NCBI GenBank assembly: GCA_021791815.1
Contig: JAJYVV010000018.1
Span: forward strand, 1-39,342
Direction of reading: 5' to 3'
DNA length: 39,342 bases
From: Bacillota bacterium
GTDB taxonomy: Bacteria; Bacillota; Sulfobacillia; RBS10-35; JAJYVN01
The first letter of the stretch is position 1. Every line of letters begins with the position of its first letter. A model generated the notes under the pieces. The model made no database searches. It worked only from the letters and a program-made list of their open reading frames with translations, and was not told the origin of the DNA. The position numbers and the translations under genes are program-made. Positions 7,674 through 16,004 of this stretch are shown here, piece by piece.

Positions 7674-8912
7674 ATGCGGACTTCGGGCCCAGGGTCCCGG
7701 TCCGGCCGGCGCGACCCGGGGCCGCCGGCCGCCCTCGGGGAGGAGGAGGCCCCGGACCGGCCGTCCGGGCGATGGCCGCACGGCAGTTTCGGCACGCAGG
7801 CCGCCGCCGTGCTCCGCGGGGCGGGCGGCGCCCTGACCCTCGACGCCCTGGCCGAGGCCCTGCCCGCGGTGAAGCGGCCCGGCGGAGACTGGCGGGCCCG
7901 CCTTCGGCAAAGCCTCGCCCGCACGCCGCAGGTGTGTCTGGTGGGGACGTCCACCTACGACCTGGCCGAACGCCGGCTCTCCGGCGCGCGGCTGCGACAC
8001 GTCCTGACGCAGGCCGAGGCGCGCCACGGCCTGCTGCTGGCTGAGCCGGAGCTTGCCGACCTCCTGCTGTGGTGGGAGACCTTTCTGCGGGACGGCACGG
8101 CCCTGCCGATCCTCGACGCGGACGGGGCTTCCCTGGAGGCGCGGCTGGCCTTCGTCACGGGTCCGGACCTGGAGCCGGCGCGGGGGTGGGGGTATCGCCT
8201 CTACCGGGTCGTGACGGGCCTGGGCGAATGGATGGCCCGGGCCGGGGCCCGGCCCGGCGACGACGTCTGCTTCCAGGCGCTGCCCCCGGACGGCCGCCGG
8301 TTCCGCGTATCGGTCGAGCCGGCGGCGCCCGGGCCCCGGGGCGACCTCGCGGTGGCACGCGCCGACGCGTCGCTCGCGGAGGCCGCCCTGGCGATCCTCG
8401 CCCGGGCCCGCGCCCTCACGCTCCCGGGGGACCTGCTCCGCCGCCTGGCGGGCCAGATGGACCTCCGGGTCGGCCCGGGCCCACACCTCCCGGTCTTCAC
8501 GCTGGGACGCGACGCCCGCTTCGCCTTCGACGGCAGCTCCTACGGTCCGTTCGCCCTGGCCGTGGAGCGGAACCGCCGGCGGATCACGACCTCGCATCCG
8601 AGGCCCGAGGACTACCCGTCCGACTGGCCGGCGCGCGACCCGGTGTGGGAGTTGCGCCGGCTGGCCGAGGGGCCTGCGCGGCTGACCCTCTGGTACACCC
8701 TGGCCGGCCCGATCCAGGTGGGCGGGACACCCCACCCGGCGCGGCTCGCCTCGGTCCTGGCCCGCATGGTGCAGTCCCGGGCCATGCTGTGGGACCTGCT
8801 CCAGGACCGGAGCCGGCTGCTCAACGTGCCGGCCGCACGCCGCCGGGCGGGCCGGCAGCGGTATGGCAACGTCATTCAGGGCCCGTGGCCGGGGGCGGGC
8901 GGGGAGGGGTGA
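7674..8912 (+). CDS. Unrecognised 412-residue protein with an N-terminal winged-helix-like region
   Basis: This frame has consistent coding composition to its TGA and no competing gene on the other strand. It starts at ATG 7674. After about 35 low-complexity residues, residues 45-110 (FGTQAAAVLRGAGGALTLDA, then RARLRQSLARTPQVCLVGTS and TYDL) have the helix-turn-helix-then-wing rhythm of HARE-HTH or similar domains that sense or bind DNA. The rest is a mixed alpha/beta region with several Trp and Tyr residues (GWGYRLYRVVTGLGEWMARA, LTLWYTLAGP) and no signal peptide or membrane segment. I do not recognise a family. A cytoplasmic regulatory or nucleic-acid role is a guess. It is divergent from tenA and stands alone. 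Confidence 0.65.
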   Translation: MRTSGPGSRSGRRDPGPPAALGEEEAPDRPSGRWPHGSFGTQAAAVLRGAGGALTLDALAEALPAVKRPGGDWRARLRQSLARTPQVCLVGTSTYDLAERRLSGARLRHVLTQAEARHGLLLAEPELADLLLWWETFLRDGTALPILDADGASLEARLAFVTGPDLEPARGWGYRLYRVVTGLGEWMARAGARPGDDVCFQALPPDGRRFRVSVEPAAPGPRGDLAVARADASLAEAALAILARARALTLPGDLLRRLAGQMDLRVGPGPHLPVFTLGRDARFAFDGSSYGPFALAVERNRRRITTSHPRPEDYPSDWPARDPVWELRRLAEGPARLTLWYTLAGPIQVGGTPHPARLASVLARMVQSRAMLWDLLQDRSRLLNVPAARRRAGRQRYGNVIQGPWPGAGGEG

Positions 8913-8998
8913 CGGCCGGCGCCGGCTTCGCGGACGCGCGCCGGGCGAAGGGCCGCGGGGCGCCCCTGCCCGGCCGCGCGCCGCCGGTGCGCCCGTTC

Positions 8999-9538
8999 CT
9001 ATGAGTTTGCCCGGGTGGCGGCCGCCTCCGCCGCGGGCACCGCCGCCGGCCGCCGGGTGACCAGGGCGACCACGGCGGCCACCGCGCCCACGATCGCCAC
9101 GAGGGCGGTGACCAGGGCCGGCACGTGGAGTCCCAACGCCGCGTCCAGGGAGTACGAACCGGGGCCCGCCAGGGCCAGGGCGACCGCGGCCGCGAGGTAG
9201 ACGAGGGTCATCTCGGCCCCGCCCTCGCTCATCCACAGCCCCTTGGGCAGGTGCACCGCCACCGTGGCCACGGCCATGGCCGCGGCCACCGCCACCGCCG
9301 CGGGCTGCGCGAGGAGTCCGAGGGCCACCAGACCGCCGCCGAGGGTCTCCGCCAGGGCCGTCGTCACGGTCCAGAACCCGGCGGGGCGGAACCCGAGCAT
9401 GCCGCCGAAGAAGCCGGCGGCGCCGCGCAGGCCGGGACCCTTCCACCACCCGAGGAGCTTCTGCGTGCCGTGCCCGAAGATGACCAGGCCCAGCACGATG
9501 CGCAAGACCAACAGCCCGATGCTGGCCGCCGCCGACAC
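8999..9538 (-). CDS. DoxX family membrane protein
   Basis: A 179-residue four-helix membrane protein of the DoxX/SURF4-like family. The N-terminal GLLVLRIVLGLVIFGHGTQK segment with GHGTQKL is the family signature, and hydrophobic helices follow at about 60-80, 85-105 and 110-155. DoxX relatives occur in thiol/oxidant-stress modules and are often controlled by MarR or DUF24-type regulators. Here a MarR gene lies directly upstream on the same strand. Start GTG 9538 follows a perfect GGAGGTGG ribosome site. The 156-base gap to marR contains an inverted repeat (9622-9645) that is a plausible operator. Confidence 0.9.
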   Translation of the reverse strand: MSAAASIGLLVLRIVLGLVIFGHGTQKLLGWWKGPGLRGAAGFFGGMLGFRPAGFWTVTTALAETLGGGLVALGLLAQPAAVAVAAAMAVATVAVHLPKGLWMSEGGAEMTLVYLAAAVALALAGPGSYSLDAALGLHVPALVTALVAIVGAVAAVVALVTRRPAAVPAAEAAATRANS

Positions 9539-9621
9539 CGCCCACCACCTCCGTGCGTCCGCCGGACCTCCCCGCGCACGGGTCCCCTCCGGGCGCTGGC
9601 CGCCTCCCTCCCCCCATGCCT

Positions 9622-9645
9622 GTACTGTCGAGCACTAGACACTAC
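9622..9645 (-). promoter_or_regulatory. Inverted repeat upstream of doxX, candidate MarR operator
   Basis: GTACTGTC (9622-9629) and GACACTAC (9638-9645) form 8-base arms with one mismatch around an 8-base centre. This is the spacing expected for a winged-helix dimer site. It lies in an unusually AT-rich patch between doxX and marR. A TGAACT half-site shared with the repeat at the marR start lies just beside it (near 9651). Confidence 0.4.
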
Positions 9646-9694
9646 ACATATGAACTACACCGCGACCCGAGAACGCCGGCACGCCGCGCCGGGC

Positions 9695-10141
9695 CTAGGC
9701 CAGCCCGTCCGCCGGCATGCGCGCCAGAACCTGGAGCAGCTGGCGGGCCTCCGCCGGGACCCTCTCGAAGAACGCGGCCTCGGCGGCGGCCACCGCGGCC
9801 GTGGCCGCCATGCAGCGCCGGCCGCCTTCGGCGGTTAGGCGCGCCAGCACGCTCCGGCGGTCGCGCGCATCCGGGGTGCGGCGGACCAACGCGTCGGACT
9901 CGAGGCGGTCCATCAGCTGCGTGACGTTCGACTTGGCGCAGCCGAGGCGCTCCGTCAGGAGCCCCAGGGGCAGCGGCTCGCCGGCGGCGACCAGCGCCTG
10001 CAGCACCTCGAGCTTGGCGAGCGACAGGCCGTGGGCCCCCGCCGCGGCCTCGAGCCGGGACATCAGGCCCCGGTTGAGGGCGAAGAGCTTCTGGGTCAGC
10101 GGGCTCAGCGGACCGGCGCGGTGGCCTTGCGTATCGTTCAC
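9695..10141 (-). CDS. MarR family transcriptional regulator
   Basis: A 148-residue MarR-type winged-helix repressor. Visible are the N-terminal dimerisation helix, the helix-turn-helix AGEPLPLGLLTERLGCAKSN followed by VTQLMDRLESDALVRR, and the wing TPDARDRRSVLARLTAEGG. One cysteine (in LGCAKSN) sits in the recognition-helix region and could act as an oxidant sensor, which is speculative. GTG 10141 is chosen because a full promoter ends 6 bases before it and there is no ribosome site, indicating a leaderless message. A palindrome overlaps the start codon, consistent with autorepression. The gene is followed by doxX, its likely target. Confidence 0.88.
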   Translation of the reverse strand: MNDTQGHRAGPLSPLTQKLFALNRGLMSRLEAAAGAHGLSLAKLEVLQALVAAGEPLPLGLLTERLGCAKSNVTQLMDRLESDALVRRTPDARDRRSVLARLTAEGGRRCMAATAAVAAAEAAFFERVPAEARQLLQVLARMPADGLA

Positions 10142-10176
10142 GGATGAACTGTATCGGCGCCTCCTGGCGCCGTCAA
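10136..10176 (-). promoter_or_regulatory. Leaderless marR promoter with overlapping palindromic operator
   Basis: On the minus strand: -35 TTGACG (10176-10171), a 17-base spacer, -10 TACAGT (10153-10148), six bases, then the GTG start. A perfect inverted repeat GTTCA-N4-TGAAC (10136-10149) covers the end of the -10 and the start codon, where a bound repressor would block transcription. The spacer itself contains GGCGCC-AGGA-GGCGCC. Confidence 0.65.
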
Positions 10177-10191
10177 GACCGGCACCGGCGG

Positions 10192-11262
10192 TCAGGCGCC
10201 CGTCCCCCCGAACCGCTCCAGGACCGCGCCGGCCACCTCGGCCGTGGAGGCCCGCCCCCCCAGGTCCGGCGTGCGGATGCCCGCCGCGAGGACGTCCTGC
10301 ACGGCCCCGAGGAGCGCCGCCGCGACGTCGCCGGCCCCGACGAAGTCGAGGAGCATCTGGGCGGTCCAGATGGCGCCCACGGGATTGGCGATGCCCCGCC
10401 CCGCGATGTCGGGTGCCGAACCGTGCACGGGCTCGAACAGGGACGGCCGGCGGCGCGACGGATCGAGGTTGGCCGACGGCGCGATGCCGATGCTGCCGCA
10501 GATCGCGGCGGCGAGGTCCGTGAGGATGTCGCCGAACAGGTTCGAGCCCACGACCACATCCAGCGCGTCGGGCCGCAGCACGAACTGGGCCGCGAGCGCG
10601 TCCACGTGCACGAACCGGACCTCGACGTCGGGATATTCCGCGGCCACCTCCCGGACCACGGCATCCCAGAACGGCATGGTGTGGACGATGCCGTTGGACT
10701 TGGTGGCGACGGTGAGTCGCCGGCGCCGCGTCCGCGCCAGCTCGCAGGCGTAGCGCGCGACCCGCGAGATGCCCATGCGCGAGAAGTACGAGACCTGGGC
10801 GGCGACCTCGTGGGGCGTGCCCTCGTGGATGCGCCCGCCGATGTTGGAGTACTCCCCCTCGCAGTTCTCGCGGACGACCACGAAGTCGATCTCGCCCGGC
10901 GCCCGCCCGCTGAGGGGGCATGGCACCCCGCGCAGCAGCCGGGCCGGCCGCAGGTTGACGTACTGCTCGAAGGTGCGGCGGATGGGGATGAGCAGCCCCC
11001 AGAGCGAGACGTGGTCCGGGACGGCCGGATGGCCGACGGCGCCGAGGAAGATGGCGTCGAAGTCTTCGAGCACGCGCAGGCCGTCCTCGGGCATCATGCG
11101 GCCCTCGCGCAGGTAGCGCGCGCAATTCCAGTCGAACGTGGAGCACTCGAAGCGGAGGCCGCCGTGCAGCCGACCGGCGGCCTCCAGGATGCGCAGCGCG
11201 GGCGGCACGACCTCCAGACCGATGCCGTCGCCGGGGATCACCGCGAGCCGGACCACCCGCAC
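10192..11262 (-). CDS. Isocitrate/isopropylmalate-type dehydrogenase, probably tartrate or D-malate dehydrogenase
   Basis: A 356-residue NAD-dependent beta-decarboxylating dehydrogenase. The family opening AVIPGDGIGLEVVPPALRIL is intact, with the metal-binding region SNLFGDILTDLAAAICGSIG and the nucleotide-binding FEPVHGSAPDIAGRGIANP near the C-terminus. GAVGHPAVPDHVSLWGLLIP and the loop FVVVRENCEGEYS point to the tartrate dehydrogenase/D-malate dehydrogenase branch (TtuC/DmlA) rather than LeuB or Icd. Start GTG 11262 follows GGGAGG. It precedes marR by 50 bases on the same strand, but marR has its own promoter. Exact substrate is not decided by sequence. Confidence 0.9.
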   Translation of the reverse strand: MRVVRLAVIPGDGIGLEVVPPALRILEAAGRLHGGLRFECSTFDWNCARYLREGRMMPEDGLRVLEDFDAIFLGAVGHPAVPDHVSLWGLLIPIRRTFEQYVNLRPARLLRGVPCPLSGRAPGEIDFVVVRENCEGEYSNIGGRIHEGTPHEVAAQVSYFSRMGISRVARYACELARTRRRRLTVATKSNGIVHTMPFWDAVVREVAAEYPDVEVRFVHVDALAAQFVLRPDALDVVVGSNLFGDILTDLAAAICGSIGIAPSANLDPSRRRPSLFEPVHGSAPDIAGRGIANPVGAIWTAQMLLDFVGAGDVAAALLGAVQDVLAAGIRTPDLGGRASTAEVAGAVLERFGGTGA

Positions 11263-11405
11263 GCCGCCAGCCTCCCTGCCCGCCCCGGCGCTCCGGCGCC
11301 GGGGGGCGCGCTCTTCGGCCCTGGCCCCGCGGCTCCCTGCGGCCGGATCTCGGCCGCCCGCGGAGCGGAGGTGCCCGGCCGCCTCGTGGGGAATGTCTCG
11401 GGCCG

Positions 11406-13121
11406 ATGTTGCCCGAACGGCCGGAGGCCGCCCCCGCCCATGGAACCGCGCCCCCCGCGACGCGGTCCGGAGGCGACGGGCGCCAGGCCGCCGGTCCGCC
11501 GCCGGACGCCATGCCCCTGGCGCCCGCCGGGTCCCGGGACCCGGGCTTCCACGACCTCAGCGCCACCCGGGTGGTCGCGGCCGGGCTGCTGCTCAGCAAG
11601 CCCACGGGGTATCTGCGGGACGCCCTGCTCGCATCCCGGTTCGGCACGGGCGCGGCCATGGGCGCCTATACCCTCGCCAGCACCGCGTGCACCGCGGTCT
11701 TCGACGTCATCGGCACCCCGCTGACCCGCGTGGCGGTGCCCGTCCTGGTGGCCGCCCGCCGGCGGCGGGGCGTGGCCGGGCTGTCGCGCACCGCCATGGC
11801 CATCCTGTGGACCGAGGCGGCGCTGGCGGTCCTGGCGGCGCTGATCCTGCTCGTGCTGGCGGGCCCCGTGGCCGGCCTGCTCGCCGGTGCCGCGGGCCCG
11901 AGCCGCGCCGAGGCCGCGACGCTCCTGCGCTGGCTGGCGCTGCTCCCGCTGGCCATGGTGCTCTCGGCGTACGCCACGGCGTGGCTCCAGGCGTCCGAGC
12001 GCTTCACCCTGCCCGCCTTCACCGGCCTGCCGCTGGACTTCGCGATCATCGGGTTCGTGCTGTTCGCCCACCGCCACGGCATCCTCGCCGCGGCCTGGGG
12101 GCTCCTGCTCGGAACATTCGCCCAGTATGCCCTCCAGTGGCCCGGCCTCCGGCGCTGGGGCCACCGGATCGCGGCGCCCGCGCCGGCGGCTGCGCTGCGC
12201 GATCCGGGACTCGGGGCGACCGCCCGCATGGCCCTTCCCCTCCTCGGCAGCGCGGGCGCCATCGAGTGCGTCAACCTGTTGCAGCAGGCCCTCGCGGCAC
12301 GGCTGCCGGGCGGCGCGGTGGCGGCCTTCGGCTACGCCTACCGCGTGCTCGACCTGCCGTCCGCCCTCCTCATCCTGCCCGTCACGGCGGTGGTGCTGCC
12401 GCGCCTGGCGGCCTTCGCCGCGATGGGCCAGGAGGACGTCGGCGCGGGCTTCTTCGCCGAGGCGACGTGGGCGCTGGCCGCGGGCCTGCTGCCGTGCGCC
12501 CTGCTGATCGGCGGCCTCGCGCAGCCGCTCGCCGCCGCGCTGTATGAGCACGGGGCGTTCGGCCCCCACTCCGTCCACGAGATGGGCGCCTGCCTGGTGG
12601 GCTTCGCGCCGGGCGTGCTCGCCTACGGGATCCAGCAGATGCTGCGCGCCCGCTTCTACGCCCGCCAGGACGCGCGCACCCCGCTCGCCTGGGACGCGGC
12701 GTCGCTCGCGACGACGGCCGCCTTCGACCTCGTCGCCTACCGGACGCTGGGCGACCTCGGGCTCGCCCTCGGATGGTCCGCCGGTTCCGCCGTCGCCTGG
12801 TGGGGAATGGCTCGGACCGTCCGCCGCTCCCGGAGCGCCGCGGGGGCGGCGCCGGGCGCCGTCCCCTCCCGTCCGGCCCCCGGCCCGTACCTGGTCGCCC
12901 TCGCGGTCGCCGGCGCCGCGCTGGCCATCCTCCTCGCCCTGCTGCCGGCCCACGTGCCCCCGTGGCTCGGCCACCGCGCGTGGCGCGTGGGCCTGGCCCA
13001 GGTGCTGGCGGTGGGCGCCGCCGGGTCGGCGCTCTACGTGGTGGTGCTCGGCCTGGCCGGCGGCCGCCCGCTCCTGCAGGGGCTGGCCGGACACGTCCGG
13101 CGCCGCACCCCTGAAAAGTAG
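11406..13121 (+). CDS. MurJ/MviN-like lipid II flippase family protein
   Basis: A 571-residue polytopic membrane protein of the MATE/MVF superfamily, similar to MurJ, which flips undecaprenyl-linked peptidoglycan precursors. About 13-14 hydrophobic helices are evident. The family features SKPTGYLRDALLASRFGTGA, TPLTRVAVPVL, ECVNLLQQALAARLPGGAVA followed by FGYAYRVLDLP, and LPRLAAFAAMG are clear. The first 35 residues are low complexity, and ATG 11511 is an equally possible start. Neither has a good ribosome site. It is divergent from the dehydrogenase gene. It may be the main MurJ or a paralogue for another lipid-linked polymer. No peptidoglycan or capsule genes lie next to it. Confidence 0.85.
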   Translation: MLPERPEAAPAHGTAPPATRSGGDGRQAAGPPPDAMPLAPAGSRDPGFHDLSATRVVAAGLLLSKPTGYLRDALLASRFGTGAAMGAYTLASTACTAVFDVIGTPLTRVAVPVLVAARRRRGVAGLSRTAMAILWTEAALAVLAALILLVLAGPVAGLLAGAAGPSRAEAATLLRWLALLPLAMVLSAYATAWLQASERFTLPAFTGLPLDFAIIGFVLFAHRHGILAAAWGLLLGTFAQYALQWPGLRRWGHRIAAPAPAAALRDPGLGATARMALPLLGSAGAIECVNLLQQALAARLPGGAVAAFGYAYRVLDLPSALLILPVTAVVLPRLAAFAAMGQEDVGAGFFAEATWALAAGLLPCALLIGGLAQPLAAALYEHGAFGPHSVHEMGACLVGFAPGVLAYGIQQMLRARFYARQDARTPLAWDAASLATTAAFDLVAYRTLGDLGLALGWSAGSAVAWWGMARTVRRSRSAAGAAPGAVPSRPAPGPYLVALAVAGAALAILLALLPAHVPPWLGHRAWRVGLAQVLAVGAAGSALYVVVLGLAGGRPLLQGLAGHVRRRTPEK

Positions 13122-13223
13122 GTTCCCTCTGTCCCTGTTCGGTGTCCGGACGGACGAGCAAACAAGAGCAGCGTGTCCTTGGACACAGGGGTGAGCTGCC
13201 AGATGGGATTGTGCGGCGCCGCC

Positions 13224-13709
13224 TTACGCCGTGAGCGGTTCCACGCGGACCGAGAAGCCTACGCGCTTGAGGCGGGCGATCGCGCCACGCTTCACGGCCT
13301 CCTTTCGACGCTGGTCGCGGCAGTTGGCTCCCAACTCCCGGCACGTGGTGCCGTCGCGCAGGATGAAGTGAGGGGTCGGCAGGATGTGCCGGCCCAGGGC
13401 GATCGCCGCGCGTTTGCCGCCCCGGCGCGCGGCCAAGAGGCGGTAGGTCGCGCCCAGATGGGCTTCCTTGCTGCGGCCGGCGGCGTGCCCCGCCTGTACC
13501 AGCGCAACCCTGAGCGGCTCGTTGCCGTGGCGTGTGCGCGCGGGACGCCCCCCGCTCTCGTTGTTTCCCAGGCACATGCCCGTCCAGGAGACCAAGTGGT
13601 CGGCGCCCGGAAACCGAGCCATGTCCGCGCCGACCGCCGCCAGGATGACCTGGGCGACTCGCCGGTTGACGCCGGGGACGGTGCACGGCCGCTCGATCTC
13701 CTGCTCATG
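13224..13709 (-). pseudogene. IS110-family transposase, 3' remnant
   Basis: The open frame encodes the C-terminal Transposase_20 domain of an IS110/IS902-type element: HEQEIERPCTVPGVNRRVAQ, FPGADHLVSWTGMCLGNNES, an LRVALVQAGHAA segment, and the terminal LRDGTTCRELGAN stretch. The first in-frame ATG is at 13622, but homologous sequence continues upstream to about 13709 without a start codon. The entire N-terminal RuvC-like DEDD catalytic half is missing, so this is a truncated, inactive copy. No terminal repeats were seen, as expected for IS110. It sits between the MurJ-like gene and fadH, and marks an old insertion. Confidence 0.85.
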
Positions 13710-13730
13710 AGGCGCCCTGGCCGGTAGGAC

Positions 13731-13749
13731 TCGGCCGCGGAGCGGCCGA
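13731..13749. repeat. Hairpin between the IS110 remnant and fadH
   Basis: TCGGCCGC-GGA-GCGGCCGA is a perfect 8-base-pair stem with a 3-base loop and no T-run. It lies just before the fadH leader and at the end of recognisable transposase sequence. Confidence 0.5.
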
Positions 13750-13822
13750 ACCCCCGCGCATGCGCGACGCCAACGGGGGCGGCGAGCCGCCGCCCCCCCA
13801 CTCCGAACCGTCCGGCGCGGGC

Positions 13823-15853
13823 ATGCCCCCCGCCGAGTTCCCCCATCTGCGCCAGGCCGGGCGCATCGGCAGCCTCGACCTGCCCCACCGTCTCATGATG
13901 GGCTCGATGCACCTCGGACTGGAGGGTCCGGGCGCGGACGTGGACCGTCTCTGCCGCTTCTACACCGACCGCGTCGCCGGCGGAGCCGCGCTCATCGTCA
14001 CGGGGGGCATCGCCGTCAGCCCGGAGGGCGCGGGCGAGGGCGGCGCCTACTTCCACTTCGGCCGGGGGAAGGACGAGGACGCGCTGGAGCGCATCGCCGC
14101 GGCGGTTCGCCGGGCGGGCGGGCGGGTCGCCGCGCAGCTCTTCCACGCCGGCCGCTACGCCCGGAGCGCCGAAATCGGGGCGCAGCCGGTCGCGCCCTCG
14201 GCCGTCGCGTCCCGCCTCAACCCGCGCGATCCCCCGCGGGCCCTCGGCGCGGACGAGCTGCCTGCGCTGGCGGAGCGGTTTGCCGCCGCCGCGGCCCGCG
14301 CCCGGGACCTCGGCTTCCACGCCGTCGAGCTCATGGGCTCTGAAGGCTACCTGCTGAACGAGTTCCTCGCGCCGGCCACGAACCGGCGGGAGGACGGGTG
14401 GGGCGGCTCCGCCGAGGGCCGGCGCCGGTTCCCTGTGCTCGTGGCCCGGCGGACCGTCGAGGCCGCGGGCCCCGGCTGTCCGGTGCTGTACCGCATCTCG
14501 GGGGCGGACCTGGTGGAGGGCGGGACCCCGTGGGAGGACACGCTTGCCTTCGCCGCCGCCCTGGAGGACGCGGGCATCGCCGCCCTCGACGTCGGGATCG
14601 GGTGGCACGAGGCGCCGGTGCCGACGGTCGGCATGCTCGTGCCGCGGGCGGCGTTCGCGGCGGTGGCGGCCCGTCTGCGCGCGGCGGCGCGGGTGCCGGT
14701 CATCGCGGCCAACCGCATCAACACGCCGGAGGTCGCGGAGCGCGTGATCGCCTCGGGCGCCGCGGACTTCGTCTCCGCGGCCCGGCCGTTCCTCGCGGAC
14801 CCGGCCTTCGCCCGCAAGGCGCTGGAGGGCCGGGCGCACCGGATCAACGTGTGCGTGGCCTGCAACCAGGCCTGCCTGGACCGGGTGCTCGGGCGTCCCC
14901 CGCGGCCGGCCTCGTGCCTGGTCAACCCCGCCGCGGGGCGGGAGGCGGCCTTCGAGCCGGCGCGCGCCGCGACGCCCCGCCGGGTCGCGGTCGTCGGCGG
15001 CGGCCCGGCGGGCCTGGAGTGCGCGCGGGTCCTGGGGGCGCGGGGCCACGACGTCACCCTGTTCGAAGGCGAGGGCGCCCTGGGCGGGCAGCTCCGCCAC
15101 GCCATGCGGGTGCCGGGCAAGGGCGAGTTCGCGGAAACCCTCCGGTACTTCACCGCGGAGCTCGCGGCGCTCGGCGTGCGGGTGGAGCTGCGGGCCCGGC
15201 CGGAGCCGGCCGAGCTGCGCGCCTGGGACGCCGTCGTCCTCGCCTCCGGCGTGCGGCCGCGGGTGCCGGCGGAGACGGAGCTCCCCGGCGTGGGACTGCC
15301 CCACGTCGCGGCCTACCCCGACGTCTTCGCCGGGCGGGTGGCGGTCGGCGAGCGCGTGGCCATCATCGGCGGGGGCGGCGTGGCGTGCGACCTCGCCCAC
15401 TTCCTCACCGAGAGCGGGCCCGCCTCGCCCGAGGCCCTCGCCTTCCTCACCGAGTATGGCGTCCTGCCGCCCGACGGGGCGCTGCGGGCGCTCGGCGCCC
15501 GCCGCCAGGTCACCCTGATGCGGCGCGGCGAGCGCATCGCGCCCCTGCTGGGACTCACGACCCGCTGGGCGCTGCTCGGGACGCTGCGCCGGCGCGGCGT
15601 GCGCATGCTGACGGGTGTGCGGTACCTGGGCGTGACAGGCGGTGGGGTGCGCGTCGTCGTGGAGGACCGCGAGGAGCTGGTCCCCGCCGACACCGTCGTC
15701 CTGGCCTGCGGCCAGGAGCCGCGGGACGAGCTGCGCGCGGACCTGGAGGGCACGGTTCCGCTGCGCGTCATCGGGGGGGCGCGCGCGGCCGGCGAGCTGG
15801 ACGCCGCCCGGGCCATCGCGGAGGGGGCGGAGGCGGGGCTGGCCGTGGGATAG
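13823..15853 (+). CDS. fadH: 2,4-dienoyl-CoA reductase (NADPH)
   Basis: A 676-residue flavo-iron-sulfur enzyme of the FadH/trimethylamine-dehydrogenase family that reduces 2,4-dienoyl-CoA during oxidation of polyunsaturated fatty acids. The N-terminal FMN TIM barrel (about 1-340) has LMMGSMHLGLEG, catalytic Tyr176 in GSEGYLLNEFL and His262 in GIGWHEAP. The 4Fe-4S cysteines are C344, C347, C351 and C365. The FAD Rossmann motif AVVGGGPAGLECARVLGARG follows at about 388, and an NADPH-binding AIIGGGGVACDLAHFL near 515. Length matches the E. coli enzyme (672). ATG 13823 matches the family N-terminus. ATG 13760 would add 21 low-complexity residues. No other beta-oxidation gene is in the window. Confidence 0.93.
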   Translation: MPPAEFPHLRQAGRIGSLDLPHRLMMGSMHLGLEGPGADVDRLCRFYTDRVAGGAALIVTGGIAVSPEGAGEGGAYFHFGRGKDEDALERIAAAVRRAGGRVAAQLFHAGRYARSAEIGAQPVAPSAVASRLNPRDPPRALGADELPALAERFAAAAARARDLGFHAVELMGSEGYLLNEFLAPATNRREDGWGGSAEGRRRFPVLVARRTVEAAGPGCPVLYRISGADLVEGGTPWEDTLAFAAALEDAGIAALDVGIGWHEAPVPTVGMLVPRAAFAAVAARLRAAARVPVIAANRINTPEVAERVIASGAADFVSAARPFLADPAFARKALEGRAHRINVCVACNQACLDRVLGRPPRPASCLVNPAAGREAAFEPARAATPRRVAVVGGGPAGLECARVLGARGHDVTLFEGEGALGGQLRHAMRVPGKGEFAETLRYFTAELAALGVRVELRARPEPAELRAWDAVVLASGVRPRVPAETELPGVGLPHVAAYPDVFAGRVAVGERVAIIGGGGVACDLAHFLTESGPASPEALAFLTEYGVLPPDGALRALGARRQVTLMRRGERIAPLLGLTTRWALLGTLRRRGVRMLTGVRYLGVTGGGVRVVVEDREELVPADTVVLACGQEPRDELRADLEGTVPLRVIGGARAAGELDAARAIAEGAEAGLAVG

Positions 15854-15923
15854 GACGCGGTCCCCCGCCACCTCGGGGGTGCTCGCGCCCCGACCGGACG
15901 AGGACGTGCTCCGCTGTCCGGGG

Positions 15924-15946
15924 CCGCCGCCGAACCCCGGCGGCGG
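15924..15946. terminator. Candidate bidirectional terminator hairpin
   Basis: CCGCCGCCG-AACCC-CGGCGGCGG forms a 9-base-pair stem with a 5-base loop, lying between the convergent fadH and Nudix genes. There is no T-run, so intrinsic termination is uncertain. Confidence 0.45.
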
Positions 15947-16004
15947 GCCGCCAGCCCGTCGTCGTCATGCAGCCGGAACGGGGGCCTGCGCCCGGGCCGC
16001 GGCC

